From assembly GCA_036844765.1 (NCBI GenBank), contig DAIUFE010000009.1, forward strand, positions 1 through 60,198: DNA of 60,198 nt. Direction: 5' to 3'. The translations under genes and the position numbers were made by a program. Source of the stretch: Thermocaproicibacter sp036844765 (GTDB lineage Bacteria > Bacillota > Clostridia > Oscillospirales > Acutalibacteraceae). Each line of letters begins with the position of its first letter. The first letter of the stretch is position 1. Positions 1 through 8,382 of the stretch are shown here, in pieces. Under the pieces are notes generated by a model that did no database searches, was not told the DNA's origin, and saw only the letters and a list, made by a program, of their open reading frames with translations.

Positions 1-1
1 C

Positions 2-424
2 AAAAACGGCGCGGTCGGCATCGTGGAGGGCACGGCCTGCGTGTACCCCAGGAATCTGGAGGAGGCGCTCTCGGTGTTCGGCGAGACCGGCGCGGCCGTG
101 ATCGGCGGCCTGGCGGTCAACCGGGTGGAAACGTGGCGCTTCTCTTCGCCCGCCCCGCAGGACGCGGAGGTCGAGAAGCTGACCGGCACCGACCCGAAAG
201 ACGTCTACGGCAGCGGGCACAACGCGCTGTACCGCAACTTTCTGCAGGCGGTGGATTCCCACACCCAGCCGCTCGTAAGCGGCGAGGAGGGAATCAAGGC
301 CCTTAAGATCATCCTCGCGGCCTACAAGTCCCAGAAGACGGGGACGGCCGTCCGGTACGACGGGCTGGATTTCTCCACGCTCGGGATGTCCCGCGGCGAC
401 GTCGAGACGGGGGGCGGAGCATGA
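2..424 (+). CDS. Gfo/Idh/MocA-family nucleotide-sugar dehydrogenase, C-terminal part (5' end outside window)
   Basis: This frame is open from the window edge, so only the last 140 or so residues are seen and the Rossmann half is missing. The remaining part resembles the C-terminal alpha/beta domain of Gfo/Idh/MocA oxidoreductases: a segment around EGTACVYPRNLEEALSVFG, then GGLAVN, then YRNFLQAV and a closing helix with GIKALKIILAAYKS. Homologues of this kind (WbpB/WlbA type) oxidise UDP-sugars with NAD in the synthesis of di-N-acetylated uronic acids. The stop overlaps the start of the next gene (ATGA), which encodes a UDP-sugar 2-epimerase, so translational coupling and a shared pathway are likely. 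The exact substrate is inferred from context only. Confidence 0.75.
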   Translation, partial: KNGAVGIVEGTACVYPRNLEEALSVFGETGAAVIGGLAVNRVETWRFSSPAPQDAEVEKLTGTDPKDVYGSGHNALYRNFLQAVDSHTQPLVSGEEGIKALKIILAAYKSQKTGTAVRYDGLDFSTLGMSRGDVETGGGA

Positions 425-1512
425 AGATCCTGACCGTCGTCGGCGCGCGCCCGCAGTTCATCAAGGCCTCGGTCGTCTCGCGGGCGTTGAAGCCCGTCTG
501 CGACGAGGTGATCGTCCACACGGGGCAGCATTACGACCGCAACATGTCCGCCGTGTTTTTCGAGGAGCTGAACATCCCGCACCCGGCCTACAATCTGGGC
601 GTCGGCTCCGGCACGCACGGCCGCCAGACCGGCGAGATGCTGATCCGGATCGAGGAGGTTCTTTTTAAGGAGAAGCCGGACATCCTGCTGGTGTACGGCG
701 ATACCAACTCCACCCTCGCGGGGGCGCTGGCCGCCTCCAAGCTGCACATCCCGGTCGCGCATGTCGAGGCCGGGCTGCGCTCCTACAACATGCGCATGCC
801 GGAGGAGCAGAACCGGGTGCTGACCGACCATATCTCCGCGTGGCTGTTCTGCCCGACCGAGACCGCCGCCCGGAACCTGGCGAAAGAGGGCCTGACGCGC
901 GGGGTCGACGTTTCCGGCGACGTGATGCTCGACGCCGTGCTGCACTTCCGCGGCCTTGCCGAAAAGGACCCGCGCCGGACGGCGATCTTCGGGAAGCTGG
1001 GCGTCCGCCCCGGCGGGTACCGCCTGGCCACGCTGCACCGGGCAGAGACGACGGACGGCGGCCTCGGCGCCATCGTGAGGATCTTCGACGCGTTCGAGAA
1101 GCTGCCCCAGCCCGTGGTCATCCCGATCCACCCGCGCACCCGCCCGCTCGCCGAAGAGGCCGTCGCCAAGCGCGGCTACCGGAACATCCGCCTGACCGAG
1201 CCCGTCGGCTACCTGGAGATGCTGCTCCTCACGGGGAACGCGCGCCAGGTGCTGACCGACTCCGGCGGCCTGCAGAAAGAGGCGTGGTTTATGGGCGTCC
1301 CGTGCGTGACGCTGCGCGGTGAGACCGAGTGGGTCGAGACGCTCGCGGGCGGCTGGAACGTCCTCGCCAAGCTGGAGACGGAGGACATCCTCCGCAAGGC
1401 GACGGGCGCCGCGCCGGACCCCGCGGCCCGCGAGCGCCGCCCGTTCGGGGACGGGCACGCCGGCGAGCATATCGCCGCCGCCCTGGCAAAATACGGGGGG
1501 CGGGGCGCGTGA
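421..1512 (+). CDS. wecB: Non-hydrolysing UDP-N-acetylglucosamine 2-epimerase (WecB/WbpI family)
   Basis: A 363-residue protein of normal family length. It opens with the signature VVGARPQFIKAS and continues with HTGQHYDRNMS, VYGDTNSTLAGALAA, HVEAGLRS, MPEEQNRVLTDH and a C-terminal TDSGGLQKEA/GETEW region, as in the GT-B-fold epimerases that convert UDP-GlcNAc to UDP-ManNAc in the cytoplasm. The HTGQHYDRNMS and RMPEEQNR segments look closer, from memory, to WbpI-type enzymes, which epimerise UDP-2,3-diacetamido-uronic acid, than to E. coli WecB. The upstream dehydrogenase fits that idea. It overlaps both neighbours (ATGA upstream, GTGA downstream), so the three genes form one coupled unit for surface polysaccharide synthesis. 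Confidence 0.9.
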   Translation: MKILTVVGARPQFIKASVVSRALKPVCDEVIVHTGQHYDRNMSAVFFEELNIPHPAYNLGVGSGTHGRQTGEMLIRIEEVLFKEKPDILLVYGDTNSTLAGALAASKLHIPVAHVEAGLRSYNMRMPEEQNRVLTDHISAWLFCPTETAARNLAKEGLTRGVDVSGDVMLDAVLHFRGLAEKDPRRTAIFGKLGVRPGGYRLATLHRAETTDGGLGAIVRIFDAFEKLPQPVVIPIHPRTRPLAEEAVAKRGYRNIRLTEPVGYLEMLLLTGNARQVLTDSGGLQKEAWFMGVPCVTLRGETEWVETLAGGWNVLAKLETEDILRKATGAAPDPAARERRPFGDGHAGEHIAAALAKYGGRGA

Positions 1513-2756
1513 ACATCGTTTATATCAACCACTACGCCGGCTCCCCGCGGCACGGCATGGAGTTCCGCCCCTATTATATGGCGCGCCGGTGGAAGGCGGC
1601 GGGCCACAACGTCACGGTCGTCGCGAGCTCTTTCTCCCACCTGCGCACGGAGAACCCCGACCTCGGCGGGGAAAAGTGGCGGGAGGAGACCGTCGGCGGG
1701 GTCCGCTATTTCTGGATCGCCGGGAACTGGTACCGCGGCAACGGGACGGCCCGCATCCGCAACATGCTTTCGTTCCTGCGGGGGCTGTACCGCTTCCGCG
1801 GGAAGATCGAATCCTACGGCAGGCCGGACGCGGTGATCGCCTCCTCCACCTATCCGCTGGACATCTACCCCGCCCGCCGCATCGCGCGCGACTCGGGGGC
1901 CGCGCTGGTCTACGAGGTGCACGACCTCTGGCCGCTCAGTCCGATCGAGCTGGGCGGCATGAGCCCCCGCCACCCGTATATCCGGGTGATGCAGAAGGCG
2001 GAGGACGACTGCTACCGCTTCAGCGACGCTGTCGTCTCCCTGCTGCCGAACGCGAAGGGGCATATGGTCGAGCACGGCATGGAGCCGTCGAAGTTCGTCT
2101 ATATCCCCAACGGCATCGAGGCCTCCGAATGGGGAAAAGACTTTCGCAGCCCGCCCGTCTATTACGGAGACCTGAAAAAATACCGGGACGACGGCTTCTT
2201 TCTGGTGGGGTACGCCGGGGCGCACGGCATCGCCAACGCGCTGGACAGCTACGTCGAGGCCGGGAAGATGCTGAAGGGGAAAAAGGCGGTGCTGTTCTCC
2301 GTCGGCCCCGGCCCCGAGCGGGAGCGCCTGATCCGGAAGGCGCGCGATCTGGGGCTGGAGGACGTCGTCCGCTTTCTGCCGCCGGTGGAGCGCGGCCGCG
2401 TGCCGGAGCTGCTGGACCAGATGGACGCGCTGTATATCGGCCTGCAGCGCCAGCCGCTGTTCCGGTTCGGTGTCAGCCCGAACAAGCTGATGGACTATAT
2501 GATGGCCGCGAAGCCGGTCATCTTCGCCATCGACGCGCCGAACGACCCGGTCGCGGAGGCGCGCTGCGGCATCTCGGTCCCGCCGGAGGACCCCGGCGCC
2601 ATCGCGCAGGCCGTTCTGAAGCTGGCCGCGCTGCCGAAGGAAGAGCGGAAGGCGATGGGCGGCCGCGGCCGAGAATACCTGCTTGCGCACAACGAGTACG
2701 GCGTTCTGGCCAGGGAATTCGCGCGGGTGCTGGCGCGCGGGAAGCCCGAGGACTGA
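1509..2756 (+). CDS. Glycosyltransferase family 4 (WbuB-like)
   Basis: 415 residues, starting at a GTG that overlaps the epimerase stop (GTGA); a longer in-frame extension upstream lies inside the epimerase gene and is unlikely. The N terminus VNIVYINHYAGSP, the YEVHDLWP segment, VYIPNGIE in the middle, and the C-terminal half with VGYAGAHG, FSVGPGPERE, FLPPVERGRVPELL and GVSPNKLMDYM are typical of GT-B retaining transferases that use nucleotide sugars for capsule, O-antigen or teichuronic-type polymers. It probably transfers the sugar made by the two preceding genes to a lipid carrier or glycan, but donor and acceptor cannot be read from sequence. It is the last gene before a strong terminator. 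Confidence 0.85.
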   Translation: MNIVYINHYAGSPRHGMEFRPYYMARRWKAAGHNVTVVASSFSHLRTENPDLGGEKWREETVGGVRYFWIAGNWYRGNGTARIRNMLSFLRGLYRFRGKIESYGRPDAVIASSTYPLDIYPARRIARDSGAALVYEVHDLWPLSPIELGGMSPRHPYIRVMQKAEDDCYRFSDAVVSLLPNAKGHMVEHGMEPSKFVYIPNGIEASEWGKDFRSPPVYYGDLKKYRDDGFFLVGYAGAHGIANALDSYVEAGKMLKGKKAVLFSVGPGPERERLIRKARDLGLEDVVRFLPPVERGRVPELLDQMDALYIGLQRQPLFRFGVSPNKLMDYMMAAKPVIFAIDAPNDPVAEARCGISVPPEDPGAIAQAVLKLAALPKEERKAMGGRGREYLLAHNEYGVLAREFARVLARGKPED

Positions 2757-2790
2757 GCCGGAAGGCCGGCCTTCCGCCGGGCGGAAGCCA

Positions 2791-2835
2791 TAAAAACGGG
2801 CAGACCCTTTTCTCCGGGGGTCTGCCCGATTTTTA
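2791..2835. terminator. Bidirectional intrinsic terminator between convergent genes
   Basis: An 11-bp perfect stem, CGGGCAGACCC at 2797-2807 and its complement at 2818-2828, is preceded by five A and followed by five T, so it works on both strands. It separates the glycosyltransferase (plus) from the DUF3298 gene (minus). A separate 16-nt palindrome, GGAAGGCCGGCCTTCC, lies at 2760-2775. Confidence 0.9.
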
Positions 2836-2844
2836 TGCCCGCGC

Positions 2845-3528
2845 TCACCGGCCGCCGCACCGGGGCGTCGCGTCGCCGGAGATCGTGAAGACCACGATTC
2901 CGGAGGAATAGGGCGCGATGTCGTACTGTTGGAAGAACACGGCGATCCCGCGCGGAGTCAGGTAAAAATTGGCCGGGTTGAAATAGGTCTCGATGCGGTC
3001 GCGGTAATCGTCGAAGTAGACGCCGGGATTTTTCCGCATATCCCGGTCCGCCTGCTCCAGAATCTGCGAGAGCACCCGCTCCCTCCAGTCCTTCCCGTCG
3101 CTGAAGAAATACGGGAGGGGCAGCCTGCGCCCGTCCTGCAGCCGCCAGGTGTCGGCGGAGCGGACGGTGCTGCCGTGCGCGCCGCCGGTGTATTCGTACC
3201 GGTCCCGGAAAAGGCTGAGGTACCCGCCGCAGTTCAGGGCGGTCTCATAGCTCAAGAGGGCCTCATAGGGATGGAACGGGACCTGGTTGGCCTGCGCGTA
3301 CCGGTAATCCGCCGCGGCGCGCCGGTACAGCGGCCCGGAGACGTAGCGGTAAAAGTCGGCGAGCTGCGTCCGGATGCGGCGGTTGATCCTCTGCTGCGCC
3401 CGGGGCGAGCCGGGAACGCCGATCTCCGGGTAGCGGGCGGAGGCGTTCGCCACCACCGCGCCGCGGTAAAAGAACTGCTGTTTCCATTCGCGCGGAGTGA
3501 CGGCCGCGCTGTCGTTTGATATCATCAT
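2845..3528 (-). CDS. DUF3298 (RsiV-like C-terminal domain) protein
   Basis: 227 residues with the pattern of the DUF4163/DUF3298 region found in RsiV-type anti-sigma factors and many Firmicutes lipoproteins: a YTGGAHGST turn near the middle, a central helix pair, and the closing segment with FYLTPRGIAVFFQQYDIAPYSSG. Family members are usually anchored outside the membrane. Here no signal peptide or membrane helix is visible, so the protein seems cytosolic or lacks an upstream exon-like part. The ATG start has a GGGAGG site 7 nt upstream; no transmembrane-encoding frame precedes it. It stands alone, convergent with the sugar genes and divergent from the urea transporter. Function unknown. Confidence 0.75.
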   Translation of the reverse strand: MMISNDSAAVTPREWKQQFFYRGAVVANASARYPEIGVPGSPRAQQRINRRIRTQLADFYRYVSGPLYRRAAADYRYAQANQVPFHPYEALLSYETALNCGGYLSLFRDRYEYTGGAHGSTVRSADTWRLQDGRRLPLPYFFSDGKDWRERVLSQILEQADRDMRKNPGVYFDDYRDRIETYFNPANFYLTPRGIAVFFQQYDIAPYSSGIVVFTISGDATPRCGGR

Positions 3529-3689
3529 CAGAATTCCCTCCCGTCCCAGTCTATGCGGCGGGCATGGCGGGATGACAGGGCCGGGCGCGGCTTTCGATGA
3601 ACCATCTTTCCGCCGGCGGAATATTATGGCTTTGAAGTGCTTTAAGAGAATGGAAGGCGCTCATCCTGATGAATCTGGAGATGAAATCC

Positions 3690-4856
3690 ATGAGAAAAAA
3701 GCTGTGTGCCCTTTTGTCGTGCGCCGCGCTTCTGGTCGGCGTTCTGGCCGGGTGCGGCGGAAAATCCGGCGCGCCGGGCGGGAAGGCGCCCGTCAAGATC
3801 GGGCTGCTGTATTCGCTCAGCGGCGTCACGTCCGTCAGCGAAAAACAGCTTTATAACGGAACGAAGCTCGCGATCGACGAGATCAACGCCGCCGGCGGCA
3901 TCGGCGGGCGCAGGATCGAGACCGTGTTCGCGGACTATGCCTCCGACCCCGCGCGCGCGGCCGACAAGGCCCGCAAGCTGATCCTGGACGACAAGGTCGT
4001 CGCCATCGTCGGCACGTGCTCTTCCTCGGCGCGGCAGGCAGTGAAGCCCGTCGTCGAGACGAACCGCTCCCTGCTGATCTACCCCCAGTCCTACGAGGGG
4101 CAGGAGCATTCCGATCACATCGTCTACACCGGCTGCATCCCGAACCAGCAGGCGGAGATTTTCGTCAACTGGCTGCTCCGAAAAGGGTACCGGAGGTTTT
4201 TCCTGATCGGCTGCGATTTCGTCTACCCGCAGGTGGAGAACAAGCTGGCCAAGGAGTACCTCGAAAAGGGCGGCGGCACGGTCGCGGGGGAGGAATACGT
4301 CCCCTACGGCAGCACCGACTTTTCCTCCGTGCTCAACAAGATCAAGAAGTCGGAGCCGGACGTGATCTACAGCGAACTGACCGGCGACAGCAACGTCGCC
4401 TTCTATAAGCAGTACTACGCCTACGGCCTTCCGGCGACCATCGCGAGCCTGACGACCAACGAGACGGTCCTCAAGTCCATCGGCGCGCAGGCGGGCAAAA
4501 ACAGCTTCATCTGCGTGGACTATTTCAAAAACGTGAAGAACTCCCTGAACGAGGCGTTCGTGAAAAAATACACGGCGACTTTCCACGACGGCACCCAGCC
4601 GACCTACGCCGTGATGGGCGGCTACAACGCCGGGAAGTTCCTCGGCGAGGCCCTCAAAAAAGCGGCCGACCCGCAGAATACCGAGCAGGTCGCCGCGGCG
4701 TTCAAAGAGCTGAAGATCCAGTCGCCGTCCGGGGAAATCTCGATCGACGGCTCGAACAACCACACGCGCCTGTACTGCCGTATCGCCCAGGTGGACGACA
4801 AGGGCGAGGCCAACGTGATCTACGAATCCGAAAAGCCGATCGACCCGAAACCGTGA
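3690..4856 (+). CDS. urtA: Urea-type ABC transporter substrate-binding lipoprotein
   Basis: I start the gene at the ATG at 3690, which has GGAG 9 nt upstream; an ATG 21 nt earlier is possible. The N terminus MRKKLCALLSCAALLVG followed by LAGCGG is a lipoprotein signal with lipobox. The mature part is a periplasmic-binding fold of the FmdD/UrtA type: VKIGLLYSLSGV, AIDEINAAGGI, VGTCSSSAR, and LIYPQSYEGQE followed by YTGCIPNQQAE, a segment characteristic of urea and short-chain-amide binding proteins. It should capture urea outside the membrane and deliver it to UrtBC. First gene of urtABCDE; no urease genes are in view, so the fate of the substrate is not shown here. Confidence 0.9.
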   Translation: MRKKLCALLSCAALLVGVLAGCGGKSGAPGGKAPVKIGLLYSLSGVTSVSEKQLYNGTKLAIDEINAAGGIGGRRIETVFADYASDPARAADKARKLILDDKVVAIVGTCSSSARQAVKPVVETNRSLLIYPQSYEGQEHSDHIVYTGCIPNQQAEIFVNWLLRKGYRRFFLIGCDFVYPQVENKLAKEYLEKGGGTVAGEEYVPYGSTDFSSVLNKIKKSEPDVIYSELTGDSNVAFYKQYYAYGLPATIASLTTNETVLKSIGAQAGKNSFICVDYFKNVKNSLNEAFVKKYTATFHDGTQPTYAVMGGYNAGKFLGEALKKAADPQNTEQVAAAFKELKIQSPSGEISIDGSNNHTRLYCRIAQVDDKGEANVIYESEKPIDPKP

Positions 4857-4884
4857 CCGGGCCGGCGACCTGGACGGCGAAGAC

Positions 4885-4913
4885 GCCGGATGTTCCCCCG
4901 CGGGGCATCCGGC
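4885..4913 (+). terminator. Hairpin between urtA and urtB (attenuator or mRNA stabiliser)
   Basis: GCCGGATG at 4885-4892 pairs with CATCCGGC at 4906-4913, and CCCC/GGGG extends the stem inside. It is followed by GGGATTTTG, a poor U tract, so partial termination or 3' protection of the urtA message is more likely than full termination. Such an element would raise binding protein relative to the membrane subunits. Confidence 0.5.
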
Positions 4914-4956
4914 GGGATTTTGCCCGGGCGCTTCCAAAGCAAAGAGGGGATGTCTC

Positions 4957-5817
4957 ATGGAAAGTTTCGCGGCGCTTCTTCTGAACGGGCTGAATTCCTC
5001 GGCCCTGATCCTGATCGCGGCCCTCGGGATGGTGATCATCTGCGGGCTGATGAACGTGATCAACCTTGCGCACGGCGAGCTGATCATGATCGGCGCGTAC
5101 ACCGCGTACGGGGTGACGCAGTCGCTCGGGTATCCGTTCTTCGCGGCGCTGCCCGCCGCCTTCGCGGTGACCGCCGCGGCCGGCGCCGCGATGGAGCGCC
5201 TGGTCGTAAAAAGGCTGGCCGGCCGCCCGGCCGAGACCATGCTGGCGACCTTCGGCGTCTCCGTCGTGCTGCAGCAGCTCGCGAACGTCGCGTTCGGCGC
5301 GCAGTCCAAATACGTCGCCATCCCGATCGACGGCAAGCTGGCGTTCGGGAAAGTGGTGGTCCCGTTTTACAACCTCTTCACGATCCTTTTCGTCGCCGCC
5401 GTGACGGCCGGAACGGTGCTGCTGCTGCACCGGACGAAATTCGGCAAACGGGTGCGCGCCATCACGCAGAACCGCGAGATGGCGGAGTGCCTGGGCATCG
5501 ATTCCTCCCGCGTGGACACGTTCACCTTCGCGTTCGGCAGCGGCCTCGCCGGGCTTGCGGGCGCGCTGGCCGCGCCGGTCAAGACCGTTTCTCCGTTCAT
5601 GGGCGGGCCGTATCTCGTCAATTCCTTCATGACCTCGGTCGTGGGCGGGGTGGCCTCGTTCTTCGGCACGTCGGCGGGCTCGCTGCTCGTCGGGGAATCG
5701 ACGGCGCTGATCGGCGGCGTCAGCAACGACGTGCTGGCGAACATCCTCGTGCTGCTGCTGATCATCGCCGCCATCCGGTTCAGGCCGGAGGGCCTGTTCG
5801 CAAAGGAGAGAAGATGA
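4957..5817 (+). CDS. urtB: Urea-type ABC transporter permease UrtB
   Basis: 286 residues, hydrophobic, LivH-like. The N-terminal helix contains LIAALGMVIICGLMNVINLAHGE, split here as LIAALGMVII and GLMNVINLAHGE; the latter is the classic signature of branched-chain amino acid and urea permeases. Further segments are MLATFGVSVVLQQ, RAITQNREMAECLGI, a loop that contacts the ATPase, and a C-terminal IRFRPEGLFA. AGAGGGG before the start serves as ribosome site. The stop overlaps an ATG (ATGA) just ahead of urtC, so the two membrane subunits are probably made together and pair in the inner membrane. Confidence 0.92.
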   Translation: MESFAALLLNGLNSSALILIAALGMVIICGLMNVINLAHGELIMIGAYTAYGVTQSLGYPFFAALPAAFAVTAAAGAAMERLVVKRLAGRPAETMLATFGVSVVLQQLANVAFGAQSKYVAIPIDGKLAFGKVVVPFYNLFTILFVAAVTAGTVLLLHRTKFGKRVRAITQNREMAECLGIDSSRVDTFTFAFGSGLAGLAGALAAPVKTVSPFMGGPYLVNSFMTSVVGGVASFFGTSAGSLLVGESTALIGGVSNDVLANILVLLLIIAAIRFRPEGLFAKERR

Positions 5818-5818
5818 G

Positions 5819-6862
5819 ATGACAAGGTTTGCGAAGATTCCGGCTGCCCGGTATCTGGACCTCGCGCTGTTCCTGGCGCTGGGCCTGTTCCCGCTGACGG
5901 GGCTGATGTTCTACACCCAACTTCTGCAGAAATACATGGTCTTCCTGATTTTCGCCTATTCCCTCGACCTGCTGTGGGGGTACGCGGGCTTGATGGACCT
6001 GGGGCACGCGGTGCTGTTCGGCATGGGCGGGTACCTGATGGCCCTGTCACTCTCCGCGCGGAGCGGTGTGCCGGAATTCATGGCACGCTACGGCGTGGAG
6101 CAGCTGCCCGCGTGGCTTGCGGCGATTGTTCCGGAGCCCGCGGCGGTGCTGGCCGGCATTCTGGTGCCGGCGCTGTTTGCGGGCCTGCTGGGGCGGTTCC
6201 TGTTCTTCAGCAGGGTGGGGGGCGTGTTCTTCTCCGTGATCACGCTCGCGCTGGCGCAGGCGTTCAACCTGTTCATCCAGAGCCAGCAGGAATATACCGG
6301 CGGGTTCAACGGCATCGGCGGGCTGCCGGGGCTTTCGCTGTTCGGCCGCCCGCTGACCCTCGCGCAGGGGTACTATCTGGTGTTCGGCCTGGTGCTGCTG
6401 GTCTACGCGTTCTGCCGGGGGCTCACGGCCTCGCGCTTCGGCCTGGTGCTGCGCGGCATCCGGGAGAACGGCGCGCGGCTCGAGTTCCTCGGCTACGACC
6501 AGGCGCGGTTCAAGACGGCGGTGTTCGCGGTCTCCGGCGCGCTGGCCGGCCTGGCCGGGGTGCTGTACGCCCCGGTCAACGGGATGATCGCCCCGAACGA
6601 CGTGGGCATGGAGTTTTCGACCGCCGCCGTCGTCTGGCTGGCGATCGGCGGCAGGGGCAGCCTGACCGGCGCGGCGCTCGGCGCCATGCTGGTCAACGTG
6701 CTCGGCAACGCGCTTTCCGAGCAGTTCGGGGCGTATTGGCAGCTTCTGCTGGGCGCGGCGCTGCTCGCCGTCGTGTTCTTCGCCCCTCAGGGGATCACCG
6801 GCGTCCTTCCGCGCCCCGGGGCGCGGAGCTCCCCGGGAAAGGCGGCGGGAAAGCGTGCGTGA
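5819..6862 (+). CDS. urtC: Urea-type ABC transporter permease UrtC
   Basis: 347 residues, LivM-like. It shows LLWGYAGLMDLGHAVLFGMG near residue 45-65, a conserved early helix, the EYTGGFNGIGGLPG loop typical of UrtC, RGIRENGARLEFLGYD as coupling loop, and a C-terminal AVVWLAIGGRGSLTGAALGA. The start 1 nt after the urtB stop is preceded by AAAGGAG. The last residues are rich in arginine and proline and run over the start of urtD. Function: second half of the transmembrane channel for urea or small amides. Confidence 0.92.
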   Translation: MTRFAKIPAARYLDLALFLALGLFPLTGLMFYTQLLQKYMVFLIFAYSLDLLWGYAGLMDLGHAVLFGMGGYLMALSLSARSGVPEFMARYGVEQLPAWLAAIVPEPAAVLAGILVPALFAGLLGRFLFFSRVGGVFFSVITLALAQAFNLFIQSQQEYTGGFNGIGGLPGLSLFGRPLTLAQGYYLVFGLVLLVYAFCRGLTASRFGLVLRGIRENGARLEFLGYDQARFKTAVFAVSGALAGLAGVLYAPVNGMIAPNDVGMEFSTAAVVWLAIGGRGSLTGAALGAMLVNVLGNALSEQFGAYWQLLLGAALLAVVFFAPQGITGVLPRPGARSSPGKAAGKRA

Positions 6863-7619
6863 GATTTTGAGAACGGAAAACCTTTCGGCCTGCTTCAGCG
6901 GCTTCCGCGCGCTGGACCGCGTGAACCTCTCGGTCGCGGAAGGGGAGCTGCGGGTCGTGATCGGCCCGAACGGCGCGGGCAAAACCACCCTGATGGACCT
7001 GATCACCGGCAGGACGAAGCCCTCCGGCGGAAAGGTCTTCTTCGACGGGCACGACATCACCGGAAAGCCGCCGTTCGAGATCGCCGCCCGCTACGGCATC
7101 GGGCGCAAGTTCCAGGGCCCGAACCTCTTCGAGAACATGACCGTGAGGGAGAATCTGGAGCTTGCCGCGCCGGGCGGGAACACGGTGCCGAGCACGTTTT
7201 TCCGCCGCGGGCCGGCGCGCCTGCGCCGCGGGGCGGAGGAGATCCTCGGGAAGATCGGCCTTTCGGAGAAGGAAAATCTGCTGGCCTGCGAGCTTTCGCA
7301 CGGCGAGCGCCAGTGGCTCGAGATCGGCATGTTGATGATGCAGAACCCGAAGATGATGATCCTCGACGAGCCGACGGCGGGCATGACGGCGGAGGAGACC
7401 CGCCTGACCGGCCGGATGATCCGGCGCCTGCTGGGCGACCACACGGTTCTGGTCGTCGAGCACGACATGGATTTCGTGCGGCAGGTGGCGCAGACCGTCA
7501 CCGTGCTGCACCTGGGCCGCGTGCTGGCGGAAGGCCCGCTCGAGCAGATCGAGCGCGACCCCCGCGTCGTGCGGGTGTACCTGAAATCGGGCGGAAAAGG
7601 GGGCGAAGGCCGTGCTTGA
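6855..7619 (+). CDS. urtD: Urea-type ABC transporter ATP-binding protein UrtD
   Basis: 254 residues. Walker A is GPNGAGKTT at residues 37-45, the signature is LSHGERQ rather than the usual LSGGQ, as in UrtD proteins, and Walker B is MMILDEPTAGM, followed by the switch histidine in VVEHDMDFV. The IGRKFQGPNLFENMTVRENL segment is the LivG/UrtD Q-loop region. It begins at GTG inside the last codons of urtC and itself overlaps urtE by 8 nt. It acts as one of two cytosolic ATPases powering UrtBC. Confidence 0.93.
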   Translation: MREILRTENLSACFSGFRALDRVNLSVAEGELRVVIGPNGAGKTTLMDLITGRTKPSGGKVFFDGHDITGKPPFEIAARYGIGRKFQGPNLFENMTVRENLELAAPGGNTVPSTFFRRGPARLRRGAEEILGKIGLSEKENLLACELSHGERQWLEIGMLMMQNPKMMILDEPTAGMTAEETRLTGRMIRRLLGDHTVLVVEHDMDFVRQVAQTVTVLHLGRVLAEGPLEQIERDPRVVRVYLKSGGKGGEGRA

Positions 7620-8313
7620 ACTGAAGGACGTCCGCCTGGGCTACGGCAAGAGCCGCGTGGTCAACGGCATCGGCTTCACACTGCGGGACGGCGGCCGGCT
7701 GGCCGTGCTCGGGCGCAACGGCGTGGGCAAGACCACGCTGCTGCGGGGCGTGGTGGGCCTGCTGCCGCTTTCCGGAGGATCGGTGCGCTTCTGCGGGCGG
7801 GACGTTTCCGCCCTGCGCCCGCACGTGCGCTGCCGGATGGGCATGGCCTACGTGCCGCAGGGGCGGGAGATCCTGCCGGGCTTCACCGTGCGCGAGAACC
7901 TCGAGCTCGGCTGCCTGGACGAGAAGGACAAAAACCGCACCGCGCGCCGGATGGAGCGCGTTCTGGAATGGTTCCCCGTCCTGAAGGACCATCTCGGCCG
8001 GGCGGGCGGGGTGCTCTCCGGCGGGCAGCAGCAGCAGCTCGCCGTCGCCCGCGCGCTGATGACCTCCCCGAAGCTGCTGATCCTCGACGAGCCGACCGAG
8101 GGCGTGCAGCCCAACGTCGTCGAGGGGTTCGGCCGGGTCCTGCTGCGGATCTGCGCCGAGACCGGCCTTTCCGTGCTGCTGGTGGAACAGAACCTGAGCT
8201 TCGCGCGCGAAATGGCCGGGGATTTCATGATCCTTCAGAAGGGCGAGGCGGTCTGCTCCGGAAAGATGCCGGAGCTGGGGGAGGAAACCGTCCGCCGGTA
8301 CCTTTCCGTATAG
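7612..8313 (+). CDS. urtE: Urea-type ABC transporter ATP-binding protein UrtE
   Basis: 233 residues. Walker A is GRNGVGKTT at residues 34-42, signature LSGGQQQ, Walker B LLILDEPTEGVQP, switch region LVEQNLSFAR. The MAYVPQGREILPGFTVRENL stretch is typical of LivF/UrtE. The GTG start lies within the end of urtD, giving a 8-nt overlap. It closes the urtABCDE operon; after the stop comes a hairpin at 8346. Partner of UrtD in the ATPase pair. Confidence 0.93.
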   Translation: MLELKDVRLGYGKSRVVNGIGFTLRDGGRLAVLGRNGVGKTTLLRGVVGLLPLSGGSVRFCGRDVSALRPHVRCRMGMAYVPQGREILPGFTVRENLELGCLDEKDKNRTARRMERVLEWFPVLKDHLGRAGGVLSGGQQQQLAVARALMTSPKLLILDEPTEGVQPNVVEGFGRVLLRICAETGLSVLLVEQNLSFAREMAGDFMILQKGEAVCSGKMPELGEETVRRYLSV

Positions 8314-8340
8314 CCCGGCACGTCTTCTTAAACTATATAG

Positions 8341-8370
8341 AAAAGCCCCGCGGGAAATTCCCGCGGGGTT
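8341..8370. terminator. Terminator between urtE and the convergent USP-like gene
   Basis: CCCCGCGGGA at 8346-8355 pairs with TCCCGCGGGG at 8359-8368. On the minus strand the hairpin is followed by CTTTTC, a usable U tract; on the plus strand only two T follow, so it is mainly the terminator of the minus-strand gene and a weaker one for urtE. Confidence 0.75.
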
Positions 8371-8382
8371 CGGGCCGCCGGC

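Noticed and set aside
3529..3689. Guanidine riboswitch before the urt operon
   Set aside because: I could not find the conserved segments of the known guanidine classes; only an isolated TATTAT element is present.
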